Shown here: positions 1-8,636 of the stretch, one piece after another
Layout: each line of letters begins with the position of its first letter
Numbering within the stretch: the stretch's first letter is position 1
Assembly: GCF_009937955.1 (NCBI RefSeq)
Contig: NZ_AP018439.1
Location: forward strand, 2,852,001 to 2,916,000
Direction of reading: 5' to 3'
Source of the DNA: Undibacterium sp. KW1
GTDB taxonomy: Bacteria > Pseudomonadota > Gammaproteobacteria > Burkholderiales > Burkholderiaceae_D
DNA: 64,000 bases
Made by a program: the position numbers and the translations under genes
The notes under the pieces: model-generated
The model's input: the letters and a program-made list of their open reading frames with translations, nothing else
Told to the model about the DNA's origin: nothing
Databases searched by the model: none

Positions 1-2
1 AC

Positions 3-872
3 CAGCGCATATGCGGCGTAGTACCTGCTGAAGTCGGACAAGCTGCCGACCTGGCGCTGGATGCTGCCGACGAATGGATATACTTCCGCGAGACACCGCA
101 GGAAGCCGCGAAATACCTTGCTAAAAATACACGCATAGAAAAAAGCTTCGGCCCCAGAAACATGGGTGCCGGCCCTGGCGGCATTGCAAAAATGCATGTA
201 AAGACGGGTGAAATACGCCACGTTGTTTCAGTACCCTTCCAGATCGGTCATATCCAGGCTAACCTGTGGAATCCGGGCGAAATCATTTTTTGCTGGGAGA
301 CTGGTGGCAAATCACCTCAGCGCACCTGGGTGGTAATGGCAGACGGCAGTGGCTTGCGCCCGTTGTATCCTGAAGCTGATTATGAATGGGTGACCCACGA
401 AGCCGTCATTTCAAAAGATGAAGTGGCGATGGCGATCATGGGACATCGCAATATAGGCGGAACAAATAATAGTGCCAACAAGGGCACTGCCGTTGAAGGT
501 GCCAATCCGGGGCAAGATACGGGTTGGGGCAATGCCGGCACACGCGAAAAACCCAGTGGCCTTGCCATTGTGAATTTGCGTACACGTGAAATACGTATCG
601 CAGGACAAACACCATCAGGCAGCGGCTTATGGCATGTGCATGGATCAAGCGATGGCCGCTGGGCGGTCGGCGATGATTTCAGCCGCAGCATCTATCTGAT
701 AGACCGCTTAAACGGCAAGATGAGTCTGCTCAGCACCGGGCACAAGGATACAGCGGCAGACCACCCTCACCCTACCTTTAGCCCGGATGGGAAAAAGATA
801 GAAATCCAGTCGGCCATGCTGTCTGCAGATAACCGGACACTGAATATCTGTATTATCCCTGTGCCTAATTGA
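3..872 (+). CDS. oligogalacturonate lyase-like protein (PL22), 5'-truncated
   Basis: The reading frame is open from the first bases of the window to the stop at 870-872, so the N-terminus lies outside; an internal ATG at 162 is not the true start. The visible part, about 289 residues, has beta-propeller character and PL22 hallmarks: GHIQANLWNPGEIIFCWETG, the HVHGSSDGRWAVGDD strand and the late HPHPTFSPDGKK motif, which supply the His/Gln residues that bind the metal in this family. PL22 enzymes are cytoplasmic or periplasmic and split unsaturated or saturated digalacturonate. A role in finishing pectin oligosaccharides fits the neighbouring RG-I genes. The family call is from motif recognition; exact substrate is inferred. 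Confidence 0.75.
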   Translation, partial: QRICGVVPAEVGQAADLALDAADEWIYFRETPQEAAKYLAKNTRIEKSFGPRNMGAGPGGIAKMHVKTGEIRHVVSVPFQIGHIQANLWNPGEIIFCWETGGKSPQRTWVVMADGSGLRPLYPEADYEWVTHEAVISKDEVAMAIMGHRNIGGTNNSANKGTAVEGANPGQDTGWGNAGTREKPSGLAIVNLRTREIRIAGQTPSGSGLWHVHGSSDGRWAVGDDFSRSIYLIDRLNGKMSLLSTGHKDTAADHPHPTFSPDGKKIEIQSAMLSADNRTLNICIIPVPN

Positions 873-917
873 TTGATTATCAAGGTCATGTTACCCACAT
901 GGCTTGACTTGGTAGCA

Positions 918-1583
918 TCAATCGAGTTTTTGAATGCGTACATTGCGCAATTCATACGCGGTGCCTTCAAGCTGAAAACCGATGTGACCAGAATCTGGGT
1001 TTGATTTGCTTATTTTGTTTTGCACTACGCCGTTGATCCTGACTTCAACCGCTCCGTCTTTGGCAAGAATGTCGCAGCTATTCCATTCGCCAACGGGTTT
1101 TTCGCTATCGGCCTGTTTTGCTTTGATTGGAGGATACGCCCCCTCGGCCGTTGTCAGGGATTCGGCAAAGCTGGCACCGGCCATGGGCAGCAGGTCGCCA
1201 ACATTTTTGTACTTGGTCTGGATTTGCAGACTCAGTGGCCAGACTTTGTCTTTGGGACCAGAACTGATGTGTATCAACACGCCACCATTACCAGGTGCAG
1301 CGGTCCAGCGCCATTCGGCATGCAGCGCAAAATTTTTATAGCTTTCCGTCGTAGCGATGTAACCCGAAGGTTTGCCAGCAGAAGCAATCACACCATCCGC
1401 TGTGATACTGAAGGCTTCTTCAATCTTGCTTGCCGGTGTAGTTTGAATTTCCCAACCCTTGAAATCACGACCATTGAACAGTTCATCCGCATTGGCAACA
1501 GGAACGGCCATGACAGACAGAATGGATCCAACAGACAATACTGACAATTGGAAAGGCTTCAAAAAACGGGAAAGTTGACGCAT
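918..1583 (-). CDS. secreted DUF1080 (3-keto-disaccharide hydrolase family) protein
   Basis: The protein is about 221 residues with a Sec signal peptide followed by one DUF1080 domain: DELFNGRDFKGWEI at its start, the GNGGVLIHIS segment in the middle, and GEWNSCDILAKDG and GHIGFQLEG near the end. It is a concanavalin-like beta-sandwich family; some members hydrolyse 3-keto-glycosides and others only bind carbohydrate. I chose the ATG at 1583 because GAGAAAG lies about 7 bases upstream; the frame is open a further 15 codons upstream. It converges on the PL22-like gene and is divergent from the esterase at 1683. Its substrate cannot be read from the sequence. Confidence 0.75.
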   Translation of the reverse strand: MRQLSRFLKPFQLSVLSVGSILSVMAVPVANADELFNGRDFKGWEIQTTPASKIEEAFSITADGVIASAGKPSGYIATTESYKNFALHAEWRWTAAPGNGGVLIHISSGPKDKVWPLSLQIQTKYKNVGDLLPMAGASFAESLTTAEGAYPPIKAKQADSEKPVGEWNSCDILAKDGAVEVRINGVVQNKISKSNPDSGHIGFQLEGTAYELRNVRIQKLD

Positions 1584-1634
1584 GATGTTCTTTCTCAAAT
1601 GGAATCGATATTTTTTGCATTGATTCAAAACCGC

Positions 1635-1665
1635 TTTACACAGGATAGCCGGATTTTTTTATAAC
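1635..1665 (+). promoter_or_regulatory. candidate promoter for the esterase gene
   Basis: TTTACA at 1635-1640 and TATAAC at 1660-1665 resemble -35 and -10 boxes, but the 19-base spacer is longer than usual (18 if TTATAA is taken). They lie in the 99-bp divergent space between the DUF1080 and esterase genes. Weak call. Confidence 0.3.
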
Positions 1666-1682
1666 ATACTTCATTTACTGCC

Positions 1683-2603
1683 ATGAAACGACTTTTTTTC
1701 ACTTTGTTACTGGCCTTGTCGGCCATTTCTTCTCATGCACAATCCAGTGCCATCAGCTTGTGGCCAGAAGGCGTACCGGGCGCGAAAAACATAGGGCCAG
1801 AACAAGTGGCTGATGGCCGCACGTCGAATGTCAGCGAACCGAACCTGACTTTTTATCCCGCCGCTGTCGACAGAAAAAATGGCAGCGTCGTGATCATTTG
1901 CCCCGGCGGCGGCTATGTACGTCTGTCTACCCTGCGCGAAGGTGAGCAATATGCGCACTGGCTCAGTACCCTGGGTGTCAGCAGCTTTGTGCTGAAATCC
2001 CGCCTGGCAGAATTTGGCCATCCGGCTCCCCTGCAAGATGTCTTGCGCGCCATTCGCCTGGTACGTTCCGGCGCTGCGCAATATGGCATAGACCCCAAAC
2101 GCATAGGTGTCATGGGCAGTTCTGCTGGCGGCCATCTGGCAGCCAGCGCTGGCACCCTGTTCGATCACCCTTTGGGCCGCACTGGTGCCGCACTTGACGG
2201 CGTCAATGGACGCCCTGACTTCATGATACTGATGTATCCCGTGATTACCATGCAAGACCCATCGGTACATGCAGGATCCCGCAAAGCCCTTTTGGGTGCA
2301 TCACCCAGTGCAGAATCCATGCAACTGATGTCGTTGGAAAAACAGGTGAGCGGCACGACACCCCCTACTCTGTTGATCCATACCCAGAATGATAAAACCG
2401 TTCCGGTCGAAAACAGCATCCTGTTTTATCAGGCACTGACCAAAGCTGGCGTACCGGCGGAAATGCTCTTGTTTGAACGCGGTACACATGGCATGGCTAT
2501 GCGGCTTGGTAACGGCAATGCATCCGATTGGCCTCATCGTGCCGAAGAATGGCTAAGGGACAGAAAAATACTGCAAGCCGACAGTCAGTCACAAGGGAAA
2601 TAA
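1683..2603 (+). CDS. secreted alpha/beta-hydrolase, carbohydrate-esterase-like
   Basis: This 306-residue protein has a clear Sec signal peptide (about residues 1-20, ending SSHAQ) and an alpha/beta-hydrolase domain of the BD-FAE / acetyl-xylan-esterase-like type. Visible motifs are the oxyanion loop ICPGGGY, the nucleophile elbow GSSAGG, an Asp in HTQNDKTVPVENS and the catalytic His in RGTHGMAM. Such enzymes remove acetyl or other ester groups from plant polysaccharides. In this locus removal of acetyl groups from pectic oligosaccharides is the plausible role, but this is inference. No clear Shine-Dalgarno precedes the ATG. Confidence 0.78.
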   Translation: MKRLFFTLLLALSAISSHAQSSAISLWPEGVPGAKNIGPEQVADGRTSNVSEPNLTFYPAAVDRKNGSVVIICPGGGYVRLSTLREGEQYAHWLSTLGVSSFVLKSRLAEFGHPAPLQDVLRAIRLVRSGAAQYGIDPKRIGVMGSSAGGHLAASAGTLFDHPLGRTGAALDGVNGRPDFMILMYPVITMQDPSVHAGSRKALLGASPSAESMQLMSLEKQVSGTTPPTLLIHTQNDKTVPVENSILFYQALTKAGVPAEMLLFERGTHGMAMRLGNGNASDWPHRAEEWLRDRKILQADSQSQGK

Positions 2604-2632
2604 GCAGTAAAATAAACTGAAAAACACATATC

Positions 2633-2674
2633 AAAATCGCCAGCCCATATCAGATTATGGGCTGGCGATTTTTT
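2633..2674. terminator. bidirectional Rho-independent terminator
   Basis: A perfect 17-bp stem (2633-2649 with 2656-2672) and a 6-base loop are flanked by A-rich and T-rich tracts. It lies between the convergent esterase and rhaM genes and can serve both. Confidence 0.9.
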
Positions 2675-2676
2675 AT

Positions 2677-2991
2677 TTACTCGAAATAAAACACAGGTTT
2701 CAATGCCAATTGTTTGGGACGGTTATCCGCCTCGACTTCCATCAGGTCTGCCATATAATCCCACCACCGTTGCATGACAGGATGTTTGGGCAAGTCATCG
2801 ATCTGGTGATCAGGATGCAATTTGAGTACGCCAAACAGATGCAAAGTCTCTTCATCCAGAAAAATGGAATAATCATAGATACCGGCAGCGCGCAATGCAT
2901 CTGCCAGATCTGACCACAAATTATCGTGGCGGCGGTGATATTCCTCTACATTGCCTGGTTTCAGTTTCATCCGGAAAGCACGCGTTATCAT
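2677..2991 (-). CDS. rhaM: L-rhamnose mutarotase RhaM (RhaU)
   Basis: At 104 residues it has exactly the usual length of RhaM, a small dimeric alpha/beta-barrel protein that interconverts alpha- and beta-L-rhamnopyranose so that the isomerase and kinase are supplied with the right anomer. Recognisable segments are the start MITRAFRMKLKPGNVEEYHR, the middle FGVLKLHPDH and the HPVMQRWWDYMADLM helix. It is the last gene of the minus-strand operon GH106-GH28-GH105-rhaM, 17 bases after GH105. In Rhizobium the equivalent gene rhaU sits inside the transporter operon, so its place here with the glycosidases is a rearrangement. Confidence 0.93.
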   Translation of the reverse strand: MITRAFRMKLKPGNVEEYHRRHDNLWSDLADALRAAGIYDYSIFLDEETLHLFGVLKLHPDHQIDDLPKHPVMQRWWDYMADLMEVEADNRPKQLALKPVFYFE

Positions 2992-3008
2992 GAATGGCTC
3001 TCCTGCTG

Positions 3009-4220
3009 TTATTTCGCTGGTTTGACTGTGACCATCTTTTTCAATTCGGCAGCGGCCAGCATGAAGCCACCGACACCATAATCAAAGCTGGATGCGGGCC
3101 TGTAAAAGGCTGGTTCGGCACCGGTCTGCTGTATGCCGCCCAACCTTCCATCTGCATAGACATGCTTCAGGATACCCTTCCATGCCCTGGCGATTACTGG
3201 CTGGTATTCCTTGGGGTCGAGAATGCCGCGATTGATGCCATAAGCCATGCCATATACAAACAGGGCTGAGCCAGAGATTTCAGGCAAGGGGTACGTAGCG
3301 GGGTCCAGCAAACCGGCATGCCACAGGCCGTTTTCATCCTGCAACTGCGCTATGCGGGCTGACATTTCACGTAACTGCTGTATGTAGAATGGACGTTGTG
3401 GATCATCCTTGGGGATATAGTCCAGTGTCCTGGCTATACCACCCATGACCCAACCTTCGCCGCGTGACCAGAAAATTTTCTTGCCATTGGGTTCAGTCTT
3501 GTTGATATAGCTGACGTCACGGGCATACAGGTGCTCTTGTTTGTCGTACAGCAGATCGTAAGTGTTTTTCCATTGGGTATGGACATAATCCAGGTATTTA
3601 CGCTCACCTGTTGCCACATACATTTTCGCCCATACCGGCGGTGCCATGAACAAGGCATCACACCACCACCATGGCAGACGATCGTCACCTGGTTTAAGAG
3701 TCTTCAGATCAATCAGGGTATCGAGGTCGCCTTTGGTTGGGGCGATGAATTCAGGCTGCTTGTTGATGAAATACAAATCCAGATAAGTCTGCGCCACACT
3801 CTGGTCATCCGCATTCGGCAAACGTTTCGCCAGTTGCCATTGATGTTGCTGGCTCATGGCCAGCATGGCGTCTTTGTATTTGCTGTCGTTTGTGGCTTCC
3901 GACGCTGCCATGAAGCCGGTGTACATCACGCTGGATGTCCAGATACGCCCGAAGTGTGCCTGTGAACGGGCCAACTGCCAATCCGCCACCTTGCGCAAGA
4001 CTTTTTCTATCACCGCTGGTTCCAGCTCTGCAGACAGATCGGTTGCCAGAGGCCCGCCATCAGCAGGTGCATCACCAAAATGACGTGAAGTATCCTTGTC
4101 GATGATCGCTTGCATGGCTGGTGTAGGAAGCGGATAGTTCTGCGTCCAGGCCAGGGCTGGCAACATGCTGCCGACAAAACCCAGGCTGGCAAGCATCAGG
4201 TATTTTTTTTGAAATTTCAA
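3009..4220 (-). CDS. unsaturated rhamnogalacturonyl hydrolase (GH105, YteR/RhiN-like)
   Basis: GH105 enzymes have an (alpha/alpha)6 barrel and remove the 4,5-unsaturated galacturonate left on the non-reducing end by RG lyases. Family features are the segment around the catalytic Asp (WWWCDALFMAPPVWAKM), SRGEGWVMGG and the C-terminal YGVGGFMLAAAEL. A Sec signal peptide ending ALAWTQ predicts a periplasmic enzyme. Start choice: AAGGAG (4232-4227) is 6 bases before a TTG at 4220, whereas ATG codons at 4235 and 4280 lack good ribosome sites, and the latter overlaps the GH28 stop. I therefore favour TTG at 4220, giving about 403 residues, with moderate confidence in the start. Confidence 0.88.
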   Translation of the reverse strand: MKFQKKYLMLASLGFVGSMLPALAWTQNYPLPTPAMQAIIDKDTSRHFGDAPADGGPLATDLSAELEPAVIEKVLRKVADWQLARSQAHFGRIWTSSVMYTGFMAASEATNDSKYKDAMLAMSQQHQWQLAKRLPNADDQSVAQTYLDLYFINKQPEFIAPTKGDLDTLIDLKTLKPGDDRLPWWWCDALFMAPPVWAKMYVATGERKYLDYVHTQWKNTYDLLYDKQEHLYARDVSYINKTEPNGKKIFWSRGEGWVMGGIARTLDYIPKDDPQRPFYIQQLREMSARIAQLQDENGLWHAGLLDPATYPLPEISGSALFVYGMAYGINRGILDPKEYQPVIARAWKGILKHVYADGRLGGIQQTGAEPAFYRPASSFDYGVGGFMLAAAELKKMVTVKPAK

Positions 4221-4226
4221 AGTGCT

Positions 4227-4232
4227 CTCCTT
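4227..4232 (-). promoter_or_regulatory. ribosome binding site deciding the GH105 start
   Basis: AAGGAG on the minus strand, 6 bases upstream of TTG 4220. It lies inside the codons that follow the ATG at 4235, which suggests that ATG is not the translation start. Confidence 0.55.
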
Positions 4233-4257
4233 CATTTTATTGTTGTTTACTTCATTC

Positions 4258-5706
4258 TTATTTTGCAGGTCCGAAGCCATTGACGGTCAGCCCGGATACC
4301 TCAGAATCTGCGGAAATATTTACCGGTTTGCCATCCTCAAAAACCAGTCTGGAATCCGACATTTCCCAGCGTTTTACGTAACGGATAAAACCACCGGTGT
4401 TTGCTTCAATATCGAGTTTACTGAGCTTAAAATCCTCAAGCGGAGCTTGCGCATATCCTTCAATTTCAAAGGCGGTTTTTGCGCCACGTGCCTTGATGCC
4501 GGAGATATTGACACGGCGCAGTCTGGATATACCGTCTTTTTCTGGTACCGGCGTGACCAGTACTTTCCAGTAAGCCGGTACATCCTTCACATCATCAGGA
4601 ATCTTGGCATAGCTGTATTGCGGATTCCAGTTCATGATCACGCGCAATACCACTGGCACGTCATTGAGGACAAAGTCATGAATATTCAGGTCTTCGCCAA
4701 AACCACCACGTGTATGTGCCGACTTGAACAATATGCCTACTGGTACATCTTTCATGACCGTGAAGCGATATGCTTCAATACGGCGGAATCCACCTGAAGT
4801 CTCACTACCGAAACTTAATCCAGCTACTGCTTCACGCACAATGATGTCGCGTATGATCACATCTTCTGTTGGACGATTGACCCGCAAGCCGTCAGAGTCG
4901 CGCCCGGCTTTCAAGACGATTGCATCATCATTGACGGCAATATCTGCATGCTGTACCAGAATGTCTTTGGATGAATCGATGTCTATGCCGTCAGTGGATG
5001 GGCCATGTCCGCCTTCGTTATTACGGATGGTGAGATGATCTACAACCACTTTGCTCGAGTAACAGATATGCAAAGTCCAGAAACCTGAGCGACGCAATAG
5101 CAAGCCATCGCCCACACGCACGTCGGATGCCTTATAGACTTGCAACAATCGAGGGCGACCAGCATCATAGTCCGATGCCCATCTCAGGCCACGTGGTTCA
5201 TAGGCCTTGCGCAGGTTCCAGTAACTTTCCCAGAATACCTTGCCGTCACCGTCAATCACACCTTCACCGGTAACGGCAACCTTGGTTTGTTCATACACAT
5301 TGATCAGCGCTGCTGGCCAGCTCATCTCTATGCCAGCAACCCGGGTAGGCATGACAGGATAATCCCGTATGTTTTGTGAGCCCAGCAAGGTCACGCCCTT
5401 ATCCAGACGCAGCGTCACACCTGTTTTAAGGAACAGGGCACCGGTCAGGTAGGTGCCCGCCGGAAAAGTCAACGTACCGCCCTCTTTGGCAGCAGCATCA
5501 ATGGCGCTCTGTATGGCTTGGGTGTTGAGCGTCTTGCCATCACCTTTGGCACCATAGGTTTCGACACTGATCTCTTTCGCAACTGCAGTCAGTGACGACA
5601 ACATCAACAAGAACATCAATACTGCGGCAACCAACAGATGTAAGAGCGTTGGCAAGACAAATACCATGCTTGTATCGCGCAACCAGCGCCGGGCCAAGGA
5701 CTTCAT
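4258..5706 (-). CDS. GH28 family glycosidase (polygalacturonase/rhamnogalacturonan hydrolase type)
   Basis: The 482-residue protein begins with a hydrophobic signal segment (about residues 10-45) and the pectate-lyase-superfamily repeat start VETYGAKGDGKTLNTQAI. The GH28 active site is visible as STDGIDID, NDDAIVLKAGRDSDG and GLSFGSETSGGFRRI; the usual GHG is replaced by FGSE, as in exo-acting and rhamnogalacturonan-specific members. It hydrolyses alpha-linked galacturonate with inversion; in this setting it likely trims GalA from RG-I or homogalacturonan oligomers in the periplasm. Its ATG overlaps the GH106 stop by 4 bases (ATGA), implying translational coupling. Confidence 0.87.
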   Translation of the reverse strand: MKSLARRWLRDTSMVFVLPTLLHLLVAAVLMFLLMLSSLTAVAKEISVETYGAKGDGKTLNTQAIQSAIDAAAKEGGTLTFPAGTYLTGALFLKTGVTLRLDKGVTLLGSQNIRDYPVMPTRVAGIEMSWPAALINVYEQTKVAVTGEGVIDGDGKVFWESYWNLRKAYEPRGLRWASDYDAGRPRLLQVYKASDVRVGDGLLLRRSGFWTLHICYSSKVVVDHLTIRNNEGGHGPSTDGIDIDSSKDILVQHADIAVNDDAIVLKAGRDSDGLRVNRPTEDVIIRDIIVREAVAGLSFGSETSGGFRRIEAYRFTVMKDVPVGILFKSAHTRGGFGEDLNIHDFVLNDVPVVLRVIMNWNPQYSYAKIPDDVKDVPAYWKVLVTPVPEKDGISRLRRVNISGIKARGAKTAFEIEGYAQAPLEDFKLSKLDIEANTGGFIRYVKRWEMSDSRLVFEDGKPVNISADSEVSGLTVNGFGPAK

Positions 5707-8468
5707 TGCAGCTTCGCGCCTATCAATTTGACCGGTCCAAGAATGCCGGCAGGTTGAGCCTGTATCAGATGTGTATCTTGTGGGACGAATCGTTGTCCAT
5801 ACCTGGCAGACAGCAGGCGATAATCTGGCAAGGCATGGCCGGCCAGCGCATTCAATCCCAGGTTGGCGACCTGTATTTCAAGACGGTTATTACCCGCACG
5901 CAGCAATTTGCTGATATCCAGTTGATACGGTGGTTTCCATACCGAACCGGCACGCTGACCATTGACGAAAACGACCGCAGCTTCCCGTACCGGGCTGTCA
6001 AGCATGGCACGCATGCCGCTGGGCACTTTGGGTGTGACCTCAAGTGGCGTCCCCGGACCGAAATCCAGTGTCAGCCTGCTGTCCTTTAATTGTGCTGCGC
6101 TCAATTCCAGGTCTTTGGTATAGCTTGCGATACCAGAAAAATAGCGCGTTGCCTCATCTTCAGTCCATGAACGCAGACTGGACATGTTGACCACCTGTGA
6201 TTTTTCGCTGAACTGCACTTTCCAGTCACGGCTTAAATCGACAACGGTGGTGGCATCTGCCAGTTTTGGTTCCGGCGCTGCATTCTGCGGTGTATCGGTC
6301 AGTACCAGCACCCGTGATTCATAAGGTGCCAGACGCAGAGTCGGCTTGACATCGGCATTGCTGATCTTGCCGTCATACGGATTCCACCAGTAAGCTGTTT
6401 TGTACTTGCTGCGGAAGGCGGCATTCGCGGTCACATCACGATTGCTGGTATTGGCGATGAAATAGACATCAGAATCAGTCAGTTGTCGACGGATGAAACC
6501 TATGTTTTCTTTTTCAGCACTCAACTCCATGTCTGCGGGAACTGCAGCCTTCAAAGCGGCACCCACGGCACTGTCGCCGCTGACCAGGCTGACCTTGTCC
6601 TGATTGGCAAACAGGGCATCTGATGCAGTCTGCACTTCTGCACTGATGCGCGCTGCATTCAGGTAGCCTGGTGCCAGTGATGGTTTGCTGCCAACCGCAA
6701 TGATTTTGCCACCGGCTCGCACATAATCATTCAATTTGGCAATCACTGCCGGTGACAGCCGGTTCACATGCGGCAAAATCAAAACGGGATAATTGATGCC
6801 CAGCTCCATGACGGATTCAGCATCAACGTAATCAATGTTATGCCCGGCATCAAGTACCTGCGCGCTTAACTCCGGCGTCACATATTTGCCCATTTCTGCC
6901 GACACAGACACCTTGCCCAAAGGCAGGGTCGCGTAGACGTCATCCACAGGCAGGAATACGGCAACCTGATTTGCCGGTTTCCCCTGGCGCATCAGGTAAC
7001 TCATTCTTTGCAGATAGCCGTTAATGTCCGGCATGACATTCCACCATGGCAGATGGGTATTGAATACCGCTGCTGCATAGAATGCATAGCCAGGTTCCAG
7101 CGTGCCTGGTGGAGTATACGGCCAGCCATGGCCAACGAACTGATTAACGCCTTGCAACAGCATGCGGTCAGCTTCGACTTTCATATCCAGCGGTGTCGCG
7201 CTGAATGCAGGTGAATGCAGCCAGGTCCAGGTTTCAGCAGAAATGACGGGACGGTCATACAGATGACCTGCCGAAGTTGCCCAGCGTGTAAATGAAAACT
7301 GGCGGAATTGATAGCCCTCGCCTTCAGGCAAATCGACCAGTTTATTACTGGACATGGTCACAGCCGGTTCACCATAGGTTTGGGAGCGGAAACGGGTGCC
7401 ATGCGCTTTTGCCCATTGATTTACGGGCACCAGATAACGTTCGTTTGCCAGTTCGGTTTGGGTAAATGCCCAGTCACGCCGTATGGCGGCAGCATCTGCA
7501 CCAATGCCAGATTCGATTTTTGGCAGGTGTGGTTTCAGGTCATAGCCACGACGACGCTGAAATTCGGCCAGGAAATCATCTGTCCAGTCGGTACCATAGG
7601 CTTCCAGGCTGTCAGAAAATACGGCGTAAGGCGGATTTTTTCCAAAAGCCTTCAACAGTGGTTCCGCCACGGTTTTCAGGTGATGATCAATGGCATTGCG
7701 ACTCAGATGGTCAAGTACAAAACCTTCTGCCCCTAAAGCGGCACGTTTAACCTGCTGACCGGTACGGCTGGCGATATAGCACACCACTACGCGGTCAGCG
7801 GCTGCAGCCTTGACGCCCGCCCGGCCACTTTTACTTGCCAGTAGCTGTGGTTCAAATAATTGCAATTTGCTGCTATCCAACTGTTTGGGCGTACCATCGG
7901 CCACGAAGCTGGCCAATAATTTCTCACCATTCATGATGGCTGGCAAGGCAAAACTCTCATTACCGGCTGGCAGCTCAATCACGGCTACCCGCAAACGACC
8001 GGCAGCATCAGCTACAGTGACATGTGGGCCGCCGTATGGCCAGCCGCTGCCCAGCGTAATATCAACTCTGAGTTTGTTGGCACGTGCCTTGTCATTGGCA
8101 AAACTTACATGTTCAAGAAATTGCTTCGACAAATACGGATAATTGTATGTACCTTTGGCCGCGTCATCCAGTTCCATGGGGTAAACGGCCTGAATCTCAA
8201 AACCACCAAAACCACCTGCCTTCATGTCCAGTATTTCGCGTTCCAGTTGCTTCTTTTCCACGGATGGTCCAAACCACCACCAGCGCACCATGGGACGTGC
8301 GTCATCGGGCGGCGTGGCAAAGGCTTTGACGACTTCTTTCACAGATGGGGAATTCCCTGTTGCCCTGGTTTGTGCCATTGTTGGTGCAGCACATAGCATG
8401 GCAAGAGAAAGCAGGACACAGGTGCGCAATTTGTTAAGCGCAAATGCAGGCAAGGTAGACTTGGTCAT
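5703..8468 (-). CDS. alpha-L-rhamnosidase (GH106)
   Basis: This protein of about 921 residues has a Sec signal peptide (ending APTMAQ) and the typical GH106 opening PMVRWWWFGPSVEKKQLERE followed by MKAGGFGGFEIQ. Further family segments are SAETWTWLHSPAF, the FVGHGWPYTPPG loop and a C-terminal galactose-binding-like jelly roll ending in PAGILGPVKL. GH106 enzymes release terminal L-rhamnose, including that capping or forming the RG-I backbone, and need calcium. It is the first gene of the GH106-GH28-GH105-rhaM operon. I prefer ATG 8468; a TTG seven codons upstream is possible, and neither has a strong ribosome site. Confidence 0.9.
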   Translation of the reverse strand: MTKSTLPAFALNKLRTCVLLSLAMLCAAPTMAQTRATGNSPSVKEVVKAFATPPDDARPMVRWWWFGPSVEKKQLEREILDMKAGGFGGFEIQAVYPMELDDAAKGTYNYPYLSKQFLEHVSFANDKARANKLRVDITLGSGWPYGGPHVTVADAAGRLRVAVIELPAGNESFALPAIMNGEKLLASFVADGTPKQLDSSKLQLFEPQLLASKSGRAGVKAAAADRVVVCYIASRTGQQVKRAALGAEGFVLDHLSRNAIDHHLKTVAEPLLKAFGKNPPYAVFSDSLEAYGTDWTDDFLAEFQRRRGYDLKPHLPKIESGIGADAAAIRRDWAFTQTELANERYLVPVNQWAKAHGTRFRSQTYGEPAVTMSSNKLVDLPEGEGYQFRQFSFTRWATSAGHLYDRPVISAETWTWLHSPAFSATPLDMKVEADRMLLQGVNQFVGHGWPYTPPGTLEPGYAFYAAAVFNTHLPWWNVMPDINGYLQRMSYLMRQGKPANQVAVFLPVDDVYATLPLGKVSVSAEMGKYVTPELSAQVLDAGHNIDYVDAESVMELGINYPVLILPHVNRLSPAVIAKLNDYVRAGGKIIAVGSKPSLAPGYLNAARISAEVQTASDALFANQDKVSLVSGDSAVGAALKAAVPADMELSAEKENIGFIRRQLTDSDVYFIANTSNRDVTANAAFRSKYKTAYWWNPYDGKISNADVKPTLRLAPYESRVLVLTDTPQNAAPEPKLADATTVVDLSRDWKVQFSEKSQVVNMSSLRSWTEDEATRYFSGIASYTKDLELSAAQLKDSRLTLDFGPGTPLEVTPKVPSGMRAMLDSPVREAAVVFVNGQRAGSVWKPPYQLDISKLLRAGNNRLEIQVANLGLNALAGHALPDYRLLSARYGQRFVPQDTHLIQAQPAGILGPVKLIGAKLQ

Positions 8469-8561
8469 AGAAAATGATAATCCAGACAAATAGAGAACAG
8501 GCGTCTATCCTGAATGGACATCAGCTTATTGCTAAGTCTATTCCATCCGGGGACATGGCTA

Positions 8562-8630
8562 TGAAAAAATCCCCCTGAAGCAGATCACCATTACGCAAAA
8601 ATGCGCAACAGAAAATATGCTTCAGAGGGA
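8562..8630 (-). terminator. Rho-independent terminator of the rhaD-rhaE/rhaI operon
   Basis: Read on the minus strand, a 13-bp stem with one mismatch (8618-8630 with 8570-8582) encloses a loop of about 35 bases with a small inner hairpin, and is followed by a run of six T. It lies just after rhaI. Confidence 0.75.
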
Positions 8631-8636
8631 GTTGAA

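Noticed and set aside
873..917. Possible terminator between the PL22-like and DUF1080 genes
   Set aside because: The inverted repeat around GATTGAT/ATCAATC is imperfect and lacks a T-run.
1020..1544. 174-codon frame opposite the DUF1080 gene
   Set aside because: DUF1080 motifs are clear on the minus strand; this frame has no recognisable features.
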